Assembly: GCF_031844685.1 (NCBI RefSeq)
Contig: NZ_CP134605.1
Span: 2,562,001 to 2,626,000, forward strand
Direction of reading: 5' to 3'
Length of the DNA: 64,000 bases
Source: Streptomyces sp. ITFR-21
GTDB taxonomy: Bacteria > Actinomycetota > Actinomycetes > Streptomycetales > Streptomycetaceae
Part shown: in pieces, positions 1 through 10,126 of the stretch
Numbering within the stretch: the first letter of the stretch is position 1
Layout of the letters: the number at the start of each line of letters is the position of its first letter
Notes under the pieces: generated by a model
Database searches by the model: none
What the model was told of the DNA's origin: nothing
Seen by the model: only the letters and a program-made list of their open reading frames with translations
Position numbers and translations under genes: made by a program

Positions 1-415
1 CGCCGGAGCCGTTGGTCATCGCGAAGGCGATACCGATGGCGACCGCTGCGACCACCGCGACCGCCCCTATCAGCAGTCCCTTGCGGCTGGGGGTGTCCTG
101 GCCGCTCTGGCGGCCCCGTCGGCCGCCGGGGGGCGGGGTGTCGTAGCCCTGCTGCTGGGGGCCGCCGTAAGGGGGCTGGCCCTGGCCCTGGCCGTGGTTC
201 TTCTGGCCCTGCTGCGGGTAGCCGTAACCGCCCTGCTGGGGCTGCTGCGGCGGGGCGGGGCGGCGCTCGCCGACCCGCTGCACCGAGTTGTACGAGGTCC
301 GGGGCGTGGTACGCGGCTGGGGTGCTTCGGGCTCCGGCTGCTCCATGCCCTCCGACCGGTAGAGGTACCCGAACGGGTCGTCGTTCTCCGGTGTGCCGTC
401 GTGTCCGGCCGTCAT
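1..415 (-). CDS. Pro/Gln-rich single-pass membrane protein (N-terminal part; runs off the window)
   Basis: The reverse strand is open from an ATG at 413-415 to the window edge, giving 138 visible residues. The N-terminus is acidic and Pro-rich, followed by a Gln/Gly/Pro/Tyr-rich cytoplasmic tract, a basic GGRRGR segment, and a hydrophobic helix (about residues 113-133, LLIGAVAVVAAVAIGIAFAM) just before the cut. This is the architecture of the many streptomycete proteins with a disordered cytoplasmic tail, one transmembrane helix and an extracellular domain; that outer domain lies outside the window. Function is unknown. It is divergent from the methyltransferase at 536, with about 120 bp between the two starts. 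Confidence 0.7.
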   Translation of the reverse strand, partial: MTAGHDGTPENDDPFGYLYRSEGMEQPEPEAPQPRTTPRTSYNSVQRVGERRPAPPQQPQQGGYGYPQQGQKNHGQGQGQPPYGGPQQQGYDTPPPGGRRGRQSGQDTPSRKGLLIGAVAVVAAVAIGIAFAMTNGSG

Positions 416-535
416 GAGCTGTCCACTCCCTACCTGCTTCGATGCCGGAAACCCTACCGGCCCCGTGAGACACACCGCTCAAGCCTTGACGCTCGGGCAG
501 GTCAGGAAGGTTCCCTGTGACCGGTCGCACTTCGG

Positions 536-1681
536 ATGTCACATACGGTTCAGCCTGTGGACGAGGAGTGGCTGCCGTGGCGTACGGCGATGGAACGCGC
601 GCTCTACGGACCGGCCGGCTTCTTCGTGACGCAGCGGCCGGCCGAACACTTCCGCACCTCCGTGCACGCCTCCGGACTGTTCGCCGGGGCCGTCGCCGAG
701 CTGCTGCGGCGGGTGGACGCGGCGCTCGGCCACCCGCGGGACCTGGCGTTCGTCGACATGGCGGCGGGCCGCGCGGAGCTGTCCGCGGCGCTCCTCCCGC
801 TCGTCCCGGCCCGGGTCCGCCTCCACGCGGTGGAGCGGGCGCCGCGCCCGCCGGGCCTGGACCCGCGCGTGGTCTGGACGGCGGCGCCCCCCAGGGGCGT
901 GCGGGGGCTGCTGTTCGCGAACGAGTGGCTGGACAACGTACCGGTGGCGGTCGCGGCGGCCGACGAGTCGGGGGCGGCGCGCTATGTGGAGGTCCGGGTC
1001 GCGGACGGCGCCGAGCGGCTCGGGGCGCCGGTGGGCGGCGCCGACGCCGCGTGGCTGAGGGAGTGGTGGCCGCTCGGGCCCGGTCGGGAGGGCGGGCGCG
1101 GTCCGGGGAGCGGGCGCGGCGGGTTTGACGGGGACGGCGGGCTCGGGTCGGGCGGGCGCGGCGCGAGCGGGTCCGACGGGAACGGCGGGCACGGGTCGGG
1201 CGGGCACGGCGCCAGCGGGTCCGACGCGAGCGTCCGCGCCGAGGTCGGGCGTTCCCGGGACCGGGCGTGGGCGGACGCGGCGGGCTCGCTGGCCGCGGGC
1301 CTCGCGGTCGCCGTCGACTACGGCCACACCAGGGCGGCCCGGCCCCCGTACGGCACCCTGACCGGTTACCAGGGGGGCCGCCAGGTCCCGCCCGTCCCCG
1401 ACGGCACCCGGGATTTGACCGCCCACGTCGCGGTGGACTCCCTCGGGGGCACCCTGACCACCCAGCGGGAGGCGCTGCACGCCTTGGGCGTCACCGCGGG
1501 CCGCCCTCCGCTGTCGCTGGCCGGCAGCGACCCGGCCGGCTACGTCCGCGCGCTGGCCACCGCCTCCCAGGCCGCGGAGCTGACGGCGCGCGGCGGCCTC
1601 GGCGACTTCGTGTGGGTGACGCAGCCGGTGGGAACGGCGTGCACGGGACTGCTCGACGCGGGCGGTGCGGTGGGCGGGTGA
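536..1681 (+). CDS. SAM-dependent methyltransferase, MidA/COG1565-like
   Basis: 381 residues. The N-terminal half has the MidA-like entry ([16 protein letters not shown]), a SAM-binding glycine region ([16 protein letters not shown], about residues 75-90) and the family segment [11 protein letters not shown] (about residues 125-135). MidA proteins methylate protein arginines in mitochondrial complex I assembly; the bacterial substrate is unknown. The neighbouring orphan nuoD2 makes a link to complex I tempting but unproven. Residues about 185-240 are a Gly/Ser/Asp repeat insert ([19 protein letters not shown] units) between conserved blocks, encoded by imperfect DNA repeats near 1100-1235. 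The ATG at 536 is used; no strong ribosome site precedes it, so the start is uncertain. Confidence 0.75.
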   Translation: MSHTVQPVDEEWLPWRTAMERALYGPAGFFVTQRPAEHFRTSVHASGLFAGAVAELLRRVDAALGHPRDLAFVDMAAGRAELSAALLPLVPARVRLHAVERAPRPPGLDPRVVWTAAPPRGVRGLLFANEWLDNVPVAVAAADESGAARYVEVRVADGAERLGAPVGGADAAWLREWWPLGPGREGGRGPGSGRGGFDGDGGLGSGGRGASGSDGNGGHGSGGHGASGSDASVRAEVGRSRDRAWADAAGSLAAGLAVAVDYGHTRAARPPYGTLTGYQGGRQVPPVPDGTRDLTAHVAVDSLGGTLTTQREALHALGVTAGRPPLSLAGSDPAGYVRALATASQAAELTARGGLGDFVWVTQPVGTACTGLLDAGGAVGG

Positions 1682-1694
1682 GGTGCGCGGGCTC

Positions 1695-1778
1695 GGCGTC
1701 TCCGTACGGGTGAGGGCGGCGTCTCCGTACGGGTGGCACGGGCGTCTCCGTACGGGTGAGGGCACGTCTTCGTACAGG
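1695..1778. repeat. 23-bp-period tandem repeat, three identical cores plus a decayed fourth
   Basis: The 18-base core GGCGTCTCCGTACGGGTG occurs identically at 1695-1712, 1718-1735 and 1741-1758, exactly 23 bp apart, with a degenerate copy around 1762-1778. Each core contains the 8-bp palindrome CCGTACGG. The array lies between two convergent gene ends (methyltransferase stop at 1681, epimerase stop at 1804), so it is in 3' untranslated sequence. Confidence 0.85.
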
Positions 1779-1803
1779 CGACCGCCCCGCGCCGGACCGG
1801 CCC

Positions 1804-2814
1804 TCAGCCCGCGGCGCCCTTGGCATCCGCCGCGTCCGCGAGCCCGGCCAGTACCCTCCGCTCGACCTCCGGGTCCAGTCCCACCGGGGGGCGGTCGGGG
1901 CGCTGCGGCAGCGGGCCGGGCAGCCCCCGCATCCACGCCCATGTGTCCGCGACGGTCTCGCCCACCGGCCGACACCGCAGGCCGGCGCCGAGTGCCCGGC
2001 TGACGTCGGCGCCGTGCAGCGCGTCGTGCTCCTCGCCCGGGGGCAGCCACACCGGCAGCTGCGTCCACGGCTCGATCCCGGCCGCCGCGATCACCTCCGG
2101 CGCCGCCCAGCGCAGCCGCGCCGACGACCCGGTGACCCGTACGCACTCCGCCAGCAGCTCGCCCATCGTGGTGTGGCCGGGCTCGCTGATCACGTTGTAC
2201 GGGCCGCCGCGCCCGGCCGCGAGCGCGTCCAGCGTCCAGCCGGCCAGGTCCCGCGCGTCCACGTACTGCAACGGCAGGTCGCGCGGACCGGGCGCGAGCA
2301 CGTCTCCGCCCCGCGCGATCCGGTTCAGCCACCACGGCAGCCGCCCGACGTTCTCGTACGGCCCGAGGATCAGCCCGGCCCGCACCAGCAGCGCCCGCTC
2401 ACCGAACGCCCCGACCGCCGCCAGCTCGCCGCCCCGCTTGACCGCCGCGTAGCCGTCGTCGCCGCCCGCCACCAGCGGCCCGTCCTCGGCCGTCCCGAGC
2501 GGCGCCGGGTACACGTACACCGACGCGCTCGACACGTACGCGTACGCCCCCACCCGCCCGGCCAGCGCCCCCGCCGACGCCCGCACCGCCCCCGGCTTCC
2601 CCGACCACGTGTCCACCACCGCGTCCCAGCGCCCCTCCCCCAGTCCCCCCAACTCCCCCTCCCGGTCCCCGAGCACCTCCGCCACCCCCCGCACCGCCCC
2701 ATGCCGCCCCCGGTGGAACACGGTCACCCCCCACCCGCGCCCCAGCGCCTCCTCCACCACAGCCCGCCCGACGAACTCCGTCCCGCCCAACACCAGCAGC
2801 TCCATGCCCTCCAC
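1804..2814 (-). CDS. NAD-dependent epimerase/dehydratase or reductase (extended SDR)
   Basis: 336 residues with an N-terminal Rossmann signature GGTEFVGRAV (about residues 10-19). The rest is collinear with actinobacterial extended or atypical SDR reductases, including the conserved segment YVSSASVY (about residues 94-101) and LILGPYENVGRLPWWLNRI near the middle. Such enzymes act on nucleotide sugars or isoflavone-type substrates; the substrate cannot be read from the sequence. A second ATG three codons downstream (MELLVLGG) is an equally good start. The gene is convergent with the methyltransferase and stands alone. Confidence 0.75.
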   Translation of the reverse strand: MEGMELLVLGGTEFVGRAVVEEALGRGWGVTVFHRGRHGAVRGVAEVLGDREGELGGLGEGRWDAVVDTWSGKPGAVRASAGALAGRVGAYAYVSSASVYVYPAPLGTAEDGPLVAGGDDGYAAVKRGGELAAVGAFGERALLVRAGLILGPYENVGRLPWWLNRIARGGDVLAPGPRDLPLQYVDARDLAGWTLDALAAGRGGPYNVISEPGHTTMGELLAECVRVTGSSARLRWAAPEVIAAAGIEPWTQLPVWLPPGEEHDALHGADVSRALGAGLRCRPVGETVADTWAWMRGLPGPLPQRPDRPPVGLDPEVERRVLAGLADAADAKGAAG

Positions 2815-2944
2815 TGTGGCAGCAAGAGTGCCCCGGGAGGTCCCTGTCAGCTACGGGCGAATCGGCCCACGCCGGAGGGGCCATCGGCCCGACCGACACC
2901 GAGGTCAGGCGGGGTTGTCGGTTCCAGGACCTGTCCTCCGCCGT

Positions 2945-3431
2945 ATGCGTTCTCCGTCCTGGGACCTGGTCGCGCTCCGGCACGGGGAGCCGGTACTCGC
3001 CGTGGAGTACGAGTCCGTGCAGGGGAGCGAGGGCGGGAACCGCGACAACCGCGCGGACGAGGTCTTCGGCGTCGCGCAGGATGTGCGCCAGGCCGAGGCG
3101 CACGGCCTGCTGCCCCGTACGGTGCGCCGCGCGTACGTCTTCGTCGTGGGCATAACGCCGGAGAGCACCACCCCCGTCGCCGTCGGGGGTGGCGGTGGGC
3201 GCCGCCGACCCGGTCTCCGACGGCGCCGGGTACTTCGAGCGGTCGGCGATCATGTGTGAGCGCGCGCAGGAGACCGGCCTGTACCACTTCACCCGGGCGG
3301 TCGGCGTCCAGGAAACGCCCTTCCGCCGGGTCGAACCCCGTCCGTCCGTGACGTGGGGAAACTTCCCGCGGGGTCCGCACGGCACGTTCGAGGACGGCAG
3401 GGTGAAACCGCCGCCGGAACACGCCGTCTGA
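2945..3431 (+). pseudogene. Remnant of a PaeR7I/XhoI-family type II restriction endonuclease
   Basis: Two consecutive frames together read like the C-terminal two thirds of the PaeR7I/XhoI family. Frame one (from 2945) has SWDLVALRHGEPVLAVEYES, then GGNRDNRADEVFGVAQD and YVFVVGITPESTTPV. After a G-rich stretch near 3183-3195 the similarity continues in another frame as GYFERSAIMCERAQETGLYH to the stop at 3429-3431. This matches the family pattern of a WDLL / E-x-K-S core, GNN-NNR-EE and a later RY...C.RL..E.LY block. The N-terminal 60 or so residues are absent and the usual Lys of the core (ExKS) is Ser-flanked Glu here (EYES). No partner methyltransferase gene is adjacent. I call it a dead gene. 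Confidence 0.7.
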
Positions 3432-3462
3432 GTGCCACCGGCGTACCTGAGAGGATGCGGGT

Positions 3463-4605
3463 ATGACGGAGACCACGATCGGGGTCGGTGGGGCCGCCGA
3501 GGGCACCGACATGGTGTTGAACATCGGGCCGCAGCATCCCTCGACGCATGGGGTGCTGCGGTTGCGGCTGGTGTTGGACGGGGAGCGGATCCTGCGGGCG
3601 GAGCCGATCGTCGGGTACATGCACCGAGGGGCGGAGAAGCTGTTCGAGGCGCGGGACTACCGGCAGATCGTGATGCTGGCGAACCGGCACGACTGGCTGT
3701 CGGCGTTCTCCAACGAGCTGGGCGTGGTGCTGGCGGTCGAGCGGATGCTCGGGATGGAGGTGCCGGAGCGGGCGGTGTGGACGCGGACGCTGCTGGCCGA
3801 GCTGAACCGGGTGCTGAACCACCTGATGTTCCTGGGCTCGTATCCGCTGGAGCTGGGCGGGATCACACCGATCTTCTACGCGTTCACCGAACGCGAGGTG
3901 GTGCAGCGGGTGATGGAGGAGGTCTCCGGCGGCCGGATGCACTACATGTTCAACCGGGTGGGCGGTCTGAAGGAGGACCTGCCGGCCGGGTGGCTGGGGC
4001 GGGTCAGGGAGGCCGTGGCCGGGGTGCGGTCGGGGATGGGCCGGTTCGACGACCTGGTGCTCGGCAACGAGATCTTCCGCGGCCGGACCCGGGGTGTCGG
4101 GGTGCTGGGGCGGGCGGACGTGCACGCGTACGGGGTGAGCGGGCCGATCGCGCGGGCCGCCGGGGTCGACTTCGACCTGCGGCGGGACGAACCGTACCTG
4201 GCCTACGGGGAGCTGCGGGACACCCTGAAGGTGGTGACCAGGACCGAGGGCGACTGCCTGGCCCGCTTCGAGGTGCTGCTCGGGCAGACCCACAACGCGC
4301 TGGACCTCGCGGACGCGTGCCTGGACCGGCTGGCGGAGCTGGCGCCGGGGCCGATCAACCAGCGGCTGCCGAAGGTGCTCAAGGCCCCCGAGGGGCACAC
4401 CTACGCCTGGACCGAGAACCCGCTCGGCCTCAACGGCTACTACCTGGTGTCCAAGGGCGAGAAGACGCCCTACCGGCTCAAGCTGCGCTCGGCGTCGTAC
4501 AACAACGTGCAGGCGCTGGCGGTGCTGCTGCCCGGACAGCTGGTGGCCGACATGGTGGCGATCCTGGGGTCGATGTTCTTCGTGGTCGGCGACGTCGACA
4601 AGTAG
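3463..4605 (+). CDS. nuoD2: NADH-quinone oxidoreductase subunit D (second, isolated copy)
   Basis: 380 residues, collinear with NuoD/49-kDa subunits: [17 protein letters not shown] near the N-terminus, [24 protein letters not shown], and [13 protein letters not shown] with the C-terminal [12 protein letters not shown]. In complex I this subunit contributes to the quinone-binding cavity at the cytoplasmic side. No other nuo gene is in the window, so this is a stand-alone paralogue, as seen in other streptomycetes that also have a full nuo operon. The ATG at 3463 follows the dead endonuclease by 31 bp. The N-terminus is shorter than E. coli NuoCD because there is no NuoC fusion. Confidence 0.93.
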   Translation: MTETTIGVGGAAEGTDMVLNIGPQHPSTHGVLRLRLVLDGERILRAEPIVGYMHRGAEKLFEARDYRQIVMLANRHDWLSAFSNELGVVLAVERMLGMEVPERAVWTRTLLAELNRVLNHLMFLGSYPLELGGITPIFYAFTEREVVQRVMEEVSGGRMHYMFNRVGGLKEDLPAGWLGRVREAVAGVRSGMGRFDDLVLGNEIFRGRTRGVGVLGRADVHAYGVSGPIARAAGVDFDLRRDEPYLAYGELRDTLKVVTRTEGDCLARFEVLLGQTHNALDLADACLDRLAELAPGPINQRLPKVLKAPEGHTYAWTENPLGLNGYYLVSKGEKTPYRLKLRSASYNNVQALAVLLPGQLVADMVAILGSMFFVVGDVDK

Positions 4606-4804
4606 TCGGCGAGGGGGCGACGACTTCGACGGGGAGCGGACCGCGGGGCTGCGCGGGCCCGTACAGGGGCCTTGGGACGCCGTCAGGGGCCGGGCGCGGG
4701 GAACCGTGCGGCGGGCCGCCGTGCCCGGTGCCGCCCGGGAGACCTCCCGCGACGCGACCCGGCCCGACCGACAGCCCGGCTCAACCCGGCGCGGCTGCCC
4801 GGCC

Positions 4805-5812
4805 TCATGCCTTGGCGCGCAGCTCCGACATGTCCAGCTGCTCGGTGTCGTCGTGCGCGGTGAGGTCGATGACCTCGGAGGCGGGCTCGTCGGCCTTGCT
4901 GTGCTCCTCCTCGGACAAGCCCTGCGCGCCGGTCCGCGTGCCCGCCGGATCCGCGGCCGGACCGTCCTCGGCGTCGTCGTCCGGGTGGCCGGGCCCCTTC
5001 TGGGTGCCGAAGAAGTCGAAGCCGCCGACCGTGCGGTGCGGGGGCGTGCCGGGCGTTACGGGCGACCGCTGGGGCTGCGCGTACGGCAGTACGGCCGCCG
5101 CCACCGCGGGGATCAGCCGGTGCTCGCGGACCGGCAGGCCCGCGGGCGAGGTGGCCGGGACGCCGTCCTCGGCCGCCGCGTGCCTGCCCTGCGGCTCGTC
5201 GGGCGCCGCCACGTCACGCCGCCGCGCCTCCTCGACGGTGGCCTGCGCCTGCTGCTGGGCGGCGTTGCGGGACAGCTCCCGCAGCGCCTGCGCGGCTTTG
5301 AGGTAGGCGGCAGGACCGACCGGGGAAGGGCCGACGGACAGCGCCAACCGGTCGCCGGAGCCTTCGAGCTGGAGCTTGCGGCGAGCCTCCAGAGCGCGCG
5401 CCCGCTCGCTCTCGGCGGTGGCGTAGCGCCGCAGCAGGTCGGCGTGCTCGGTCCGCAGTCCGGCCAGTTCGGCCCGCTTGCCGCGCAGCTTCCGTTCCAG
5501 CCGGGCGCGCAGCTCGCGGGACTCCTCCAGGTCGGTCTCCAACTCGGCGACCCGCTCGTCGGTGTGCCACTCCTCGCGCTCGCGGAGCGTTTCCAGCGCG
5601 GCGACCCGGCGGCCCGCCGACAGGTCCCAGCTGCGGGCGAGGCCCGCGCCGGCACACGCGGCGAGCGCGGTGGCGACGGTGATCACCCGCAGCGCGGTGG
5701 TGTCGCCGGCGAACAGCGAGGCGGCGGCGAGCGCCGCGGCGCAGCCCGCCACGGTGAACGGCGGCAGCATCCGGTGCAGCGGCTGTGAATGGCGGTGGCG
5801 TCCACGGGGCAT
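4805..5812 (-). CDS. Membrane-anchored coiled-coil protein, function unknown
   Basis: 335 residues. Two short hydrophobic segments near the N-terminus (about residues 16-34 and 38-56) are followed by a long charged coiled coil (about residues 68-150) rich in Glu/Arg/Leu (RVAELETDLEESRELRARLE). A Pro/Gly-poor linker follows, then an acidic, probably disordered C-terminus ending DMSELRAKA. The pattern suggests a membrane-tethered rod, of the kind used in cell-envelope or polar-growth scaffolds, but I do not recognise a named family. The ATG at 5810-5812 lacks a clear Shine-Dalgarno sequence and begins 6 bp from an AT-rich inverted repeat. Confidence 0.75.
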   Translation of the reverse strand: MPRGRHRHSQPLHRMLPPFTVAGCAAALAAASLFAGDTTALRVITVATALAACAGAGLARSWDLSAGRRVAALETLREREEWHTDERVAELETDLEESRELRARLERKLRGKRAELAGLRTEHADLLRRYATAESERARALEARRKLQLEGSGDRLALSVGPSPVGPAAYLKAAQALRELSRNAAQQQAQATVEEARRRDVAAPDEPQGRHAAAEDGVPATSPAGLPVREHRLIPAVAAAVLPYAQPQRSPVTPGTPPHRTVGGFDFFGTQKGPGHPDDDAEDGPAADPAGTRTGAQGLSEEEHSKADEPASEVIDLTAHDDTEQLDMSELRAKA

Positions 5813-7341
<1,529 letters not shown>

Positions 7342-7431
7342 GCGGCTGAACCGCTGAACCACCGAGTCCGGTATCGGTTCCTGAGTGCGGCACAGCACCG
7401 TCCGTCGAATCATCTGGGCGCAGTCCGCCGT

Positions 7432-7449
7432 GCGGTCGTCACCGACCGC
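7432..7449 (+). promoter_or_regulatory. Small hairpin between the reductase and GH3 genes
   Basis: GCGGTCG (7432-7438) and CGACCGC (7443-7449) form a perfect 7-bp stem with a TCAC loop. It lies 91 bp after the reductase stop and 33 bp before the larger hairpin at 7482, so the two could be tandem elements of one leader or terminator region. Confidence 0.45.
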
Positions 7450-7481
7450 GATGGAACGGATACGCCGAAGCACCGCGAGGT

Positions 7482-7514
7482 CCTCCTGCCCGGGATGGTA
7501 GCCCGGGCAGGAGG
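7482..7514 (+). terminator. Strong 13-bp hairpin upstream of GH3: terminator or leader RNA element
   Basis: CCTCCTGCCCGGG (7482-7494) pairs perfectly with CCCGGGCAGGAGG (7502-7514) across a 7-base loop. There is no T run after it, as is common for actinomycete terminators. The right arm ends in AGGAGG, an ideal Shine-Dalgarno sequence with no start codon nearby, while the left arm CCTCCT could alternatively pair with the genuine ribosome site at about 7538-7543 of the GH3 gene. It is either the reductase terminator or a translation-control leader. Confidence 0.6.
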
Positions 7515-7549
7515 CAACAGACACGGCAGCACCCTCCTGAGGAGCACCA

Positions 7550-9238
7550 ATGTCCGTCACCTTTACATTACCGCCTGCCAACAACTCGTGGCAGCGGCAC
7601 TGGAAAGTCCGTCGCCGGCCTTTCCTCGAAGAATGCCGGTCCGCCCGCGCCGAGTTGCTGGCCGACCTGGAAAACCCCGCAGCGGCCCAGCACCGGGTAC
7701 TGCTCGACGTCATCAACGTCAGTGCCGAGTCGCTGCTGTGGCAGGAGCAGGGGTATTCGGTCCTCGCGCACGACGCCGACGCCTTCCGCCGGATCCTGCC
7801 CGTCATGCGCTACGACGACTTCAGGCCGGCCATCGAACGGGAGTCCCGTACCAAGGGCGGGGTACTGACCTGCAGCCCGGTGATGCGCTGGCTCAAAACC
7901 AGCGGCACCACCGGCGTGCCCAAACTGGTCCCGTACACCCTGCACTGGCTGCTGACGTACCGCATTCCGGCCATGAAGGCCATGTGGGGCACCTACCTGG
8001 AACGGCACCCGGAGCTGCTGGCGCACCCGTACGCCACCCTCGACACCCAGACCGTGCGCGAGGACGTGGACGACTTCGTGCACGGTGTGGCGTACCAGGC
8101 GATCAGCAACCGGCATCCCAGGATCAACAGCCTCGACTGGAACCCGCCGTGGTACGAGGCGCCGTGGTTCGGTCCGCGGACCCCGGCGAGCCACCACGGG
8201 CGGATGTACCACCGGGTCCGCCATCTGGTCGGCCAGGACCTGCACTTCATTTCCGCGATCAACCCCAGCACGCTGACCTCGCTGCGCGACCTGATCGCCG
8301 AGTTCGCCGACCGGCTGGTCCGCGACCTGCGCGAGGGAACGTTCGACGGGGAGCCGTGGGGCGCCCCCGACCCGGCGGCGGCCTACCGGCTGGCGTCGGT
8401 GCTCGCCGCACCAAACTTCACCCTGAAGGACGTGTGGCCGTCGCTGACCCTCTACAGCTGCTGGCAGTCCGCCTCGGCCGAGCTGTACCGGGGCAGGATG
8501 GACGCCGCCTTCCCCGGGGTGAACAAGCTGCCGTTCATGAGCTGCGGGACCGAGGGCGTCACCACCATCCCGGTCGACGACACCGCGCACAGCCAGCCGC
8601 TGGCGGTCGGCCAGGCGTACTTCGAGTTCGTACCCGCCGAGGTACCGCTCGGCGAGCTGCTGGAGCGCGGGGAGCGGGTGCCGACACTGCTCTTCGACGA
8701 GCTGGTGGCCGGCCGGGACTACCACCTGATCATGTCGCAGGGCAACGGCCTGTTCCGGCTGTGGACCGGGGACATCTACCACGTGGACCGCCTGGTCGGG
8801 CAGGTTCCCTGGGTGCACTTCGTGCGCCGGGACGGGATCTACCACTCCTTCACCGGCGAGAAGATCACCGAGGCGCACATGACCGCCGCGGTCCGCGACG
8901 GCCTGCGGACACTCGGTCTCGACCTCGGGCTGTTCATGTGCGGCCCGCGCTGGGGCGAGCCGCCGCACTACGTCGTCATGGCCGAGGCCGCCGGGCACGG
9001 CCATGACCTTGACGCGCTGGCCGCCGTCGCGGTGGACGACGCGCTGCGGGAGATCAACATCGAGTACGACGCGAAGCGGTCCAGCGGCCGGCTGGGCGCC
9101 CTCCAGGTGGTGACCGTGCCGGCGGACACCATCAGCGCGTACGTGGAAAGCCGCAGGCAGCCCGGCAACGCCACCCAGTACAAGTACAAGCCCTTCCAGC
9201 AGGACCTCGGGTTCCTGTCCGCGATAACGGCGAGCTGA
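7550..9238 (+). CDS. GH3-family acyl-adenylating amide synthetase, with a TTA codon
   Basis: 562 residues, matching the GH3 branch of the ANL (acyl-AMP-forming) superfamily. ATP-binding motifs appear in order: SGTTGVPKLVP (residues 118-128), FMSCGTEG (329-336), LWTGDIYHVD (about 404-413) and GEKITEAHM (about 437-445), with a mobile C-terminal domain to QYKYKPF. GH3 enzymes activate a carboxylate as acyl-AMP and transfer it to an amine, usually an amino acid; no carrier protein is needed. Here it probably makes the amide or ester bond of the cluster product. The ATG at 7550 follows GAGGAG by 6 bases. Codon 7 is TTA (7568-7570), predicting bldA dependence. The next gene begins 9 bp downstream, so they are cotranscribed. 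Confidence 0.85.
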   Translation: MSVTFTLPPANNSWQRHWKVRRRPFLEECRSARAELLADLENPAAAQHRVLLDVINVSAESLLWQEQGYSVLAHDADAFRRILPVMRYDDFRPAIERESRTKGGVLTCSPVMRWLKTSGTTGVPKLVPYTLHWLLTYRIPAMKAMWGTYLERHPELLAHPYATLDTQTVREDVDDFVHGVAYQAISNRHPRINSLDWNPPWYEAPWFGPRTPASHHGRMYHRVRHLVGQDLHFISAINPSTLTSLRDLIAEFADRLVRDLREGTFDGEPWGAPDPAAAYRLASVLAAPNFTLKDVWPSLTLYSCWQSASAELYRGRMDAAFPGVNKLPFMSCGTEGVTTIPVDDTAHSQPLAVGQAYFEFVPAEVPLGELLERGERVPTLLFDELVAGRDYHLIMSQGNGLFRLWTGDIYHVDRLVGQVPWVHFVRRDGIYHSFTGEKITEAHMTAAVRDGLRTLGLDLGLFMCGPRWGEPPHYVVMAEAAGHGHDLDALAAVAVDDALREINIEYDAKRSSGRLGALQVVTVPADTISAYVESRRQPGNATQYKYKPFQQDLGFLSAITAS

Positions 9239-9247
9239 GGGGGAGAC

Positions 9248-10126
9248 ATGCTGGAACTCAAGCGCGTGCCGCGCAACGTCCGGCGCGAGATCATCACCAT
9301 CCGGCGCGGCGACGTCCGGCTGTCGCTGCACGTGTGGCGCCCCGACCGCCCGAAGGCCGCGGTCTTCTACTTCCAGGGGCTGCAGAGCCACTCCGGGTGG
9401 CTGTGGGAGGCCGGACCCAGGTTCGCCGACAACGACGTGGCGTTCTTCATGCTGGACCGGCGCGGCACCGGCAGCAGCGACGGGGAGCGGCAGACGATCC
9501 CGCCGGTCGAGACGCTGGTCGCCGACTACGTGGCGGCGCTGACCCGGGTCCGCGAGACGATCGGCGACGAGATGCCGCTCGGCCTGTTCGGGCACTGCCT
9601 CGGCGGCTCCTTCATGGCCGCCCTCATGCACCACCCGGACTTCGCCGTGCCCTACGACGCCGCCGTGTTCTGCTCGACGTGGCTCGGGAAGCTGCACGCC
9701 ACCCTCACCGGGGAGCAGTTCGACGCCCTGGCCCGGGAAACCGGCACCGAGCTGTGGGACGCCGGGCTGCGGGCGGCCGACTTCACCGCCGACCCCAAGT
9801 ACCAGCGGTTCATCGAGCACGACGACCTCGCCACCCGGCAGCTGACCCGGCGCTCGCGCCGCACGCTGCTGGAGCTCGAAGGGCTCTACATGTCGCCGCG
9901 GCGGACGCCGCCCGCCGTGCCGACGGCGTTCGTCTCCGGCATCAAGGACCCGATCGTGGACCTCGGCGACGCGCACGCCACGTTCATCAAGGTGACCGAC
10001 GGGCGCGGTCTGATCATCCAACTGCCCACCGACCGGCACTACCTGTTCTTCACCGGGGTGCGCGACTACCTCATCGACTGGTCGTCCACCTTCGTCCTCA
10101 TGCAGGGGCTGGAGCAGCATGGATGA
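9248..10126 (+). CDS. Alpha/beta hydrolase with a cysteine nucleophile
   Basis: 292 residues of serine-aminopeptidase/lysophospholipase type, with LDRRGTGSSDGERQT upstream of the nucleophile elbow. The elbow is GHCLGG, so residue 117 is Cys where the family normally has Ser. The acid is most likely Asp234 (SGIKDPIVD) and the base His264 (TDRHYLFF). A Cys nucleophile favours acyl transfer, cyclisation or thioester handling over plain hydrolysis, as in dienelactone hydrolases and some thioesterases. It lies directly after GH3 (9-bp gap, GGGGGAG ribosome site) and overlaps the next gene by 8 bp, so it should act on the product or a precursor of the GH3 reaction. No signal peptide is visible. Confidence 0.82.
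   Translation: MLELKRVPRNVRREIITIRRGDVRLSLHVWRPDRPKAAVFYFQGLQSHSGWLWEAGPRFADNDVAFFMLDRRGTGSSDGERQTIPPVETLVADYVAALTRVRETIGDEMPLGLFGHCLGGSFMAALMHHPDFAVPYDAAVFCSTWLGKLHATLTGEQFDALARETGTELWDAGLRAADFTADPKYQRFIEHDDLATRQLTRRSRRTLLELEGLYMSPRRTPPAVPTAFVSGIKDPIVDLGDAHATFIKVTDGRGLIIQLPTDRHYLFFTGVRDYLIDWSSTFVLMQGLEQHG

Noticed and set aside
539..2335. A nearly 600-codon reverse-strand frame across the methyltransferase and repeats.
   Set aside because: It is low-complexity Arg/Gly/Ala, antisense to the methyltransferase and out of frame with the epimerase.
7550..9238. GH3 protein suspected to be plant contamination, since the family is best known from plants.
   Set aside because: Codon use, GC content and operon context are actinomycete, and bacterial GH3 members are known.
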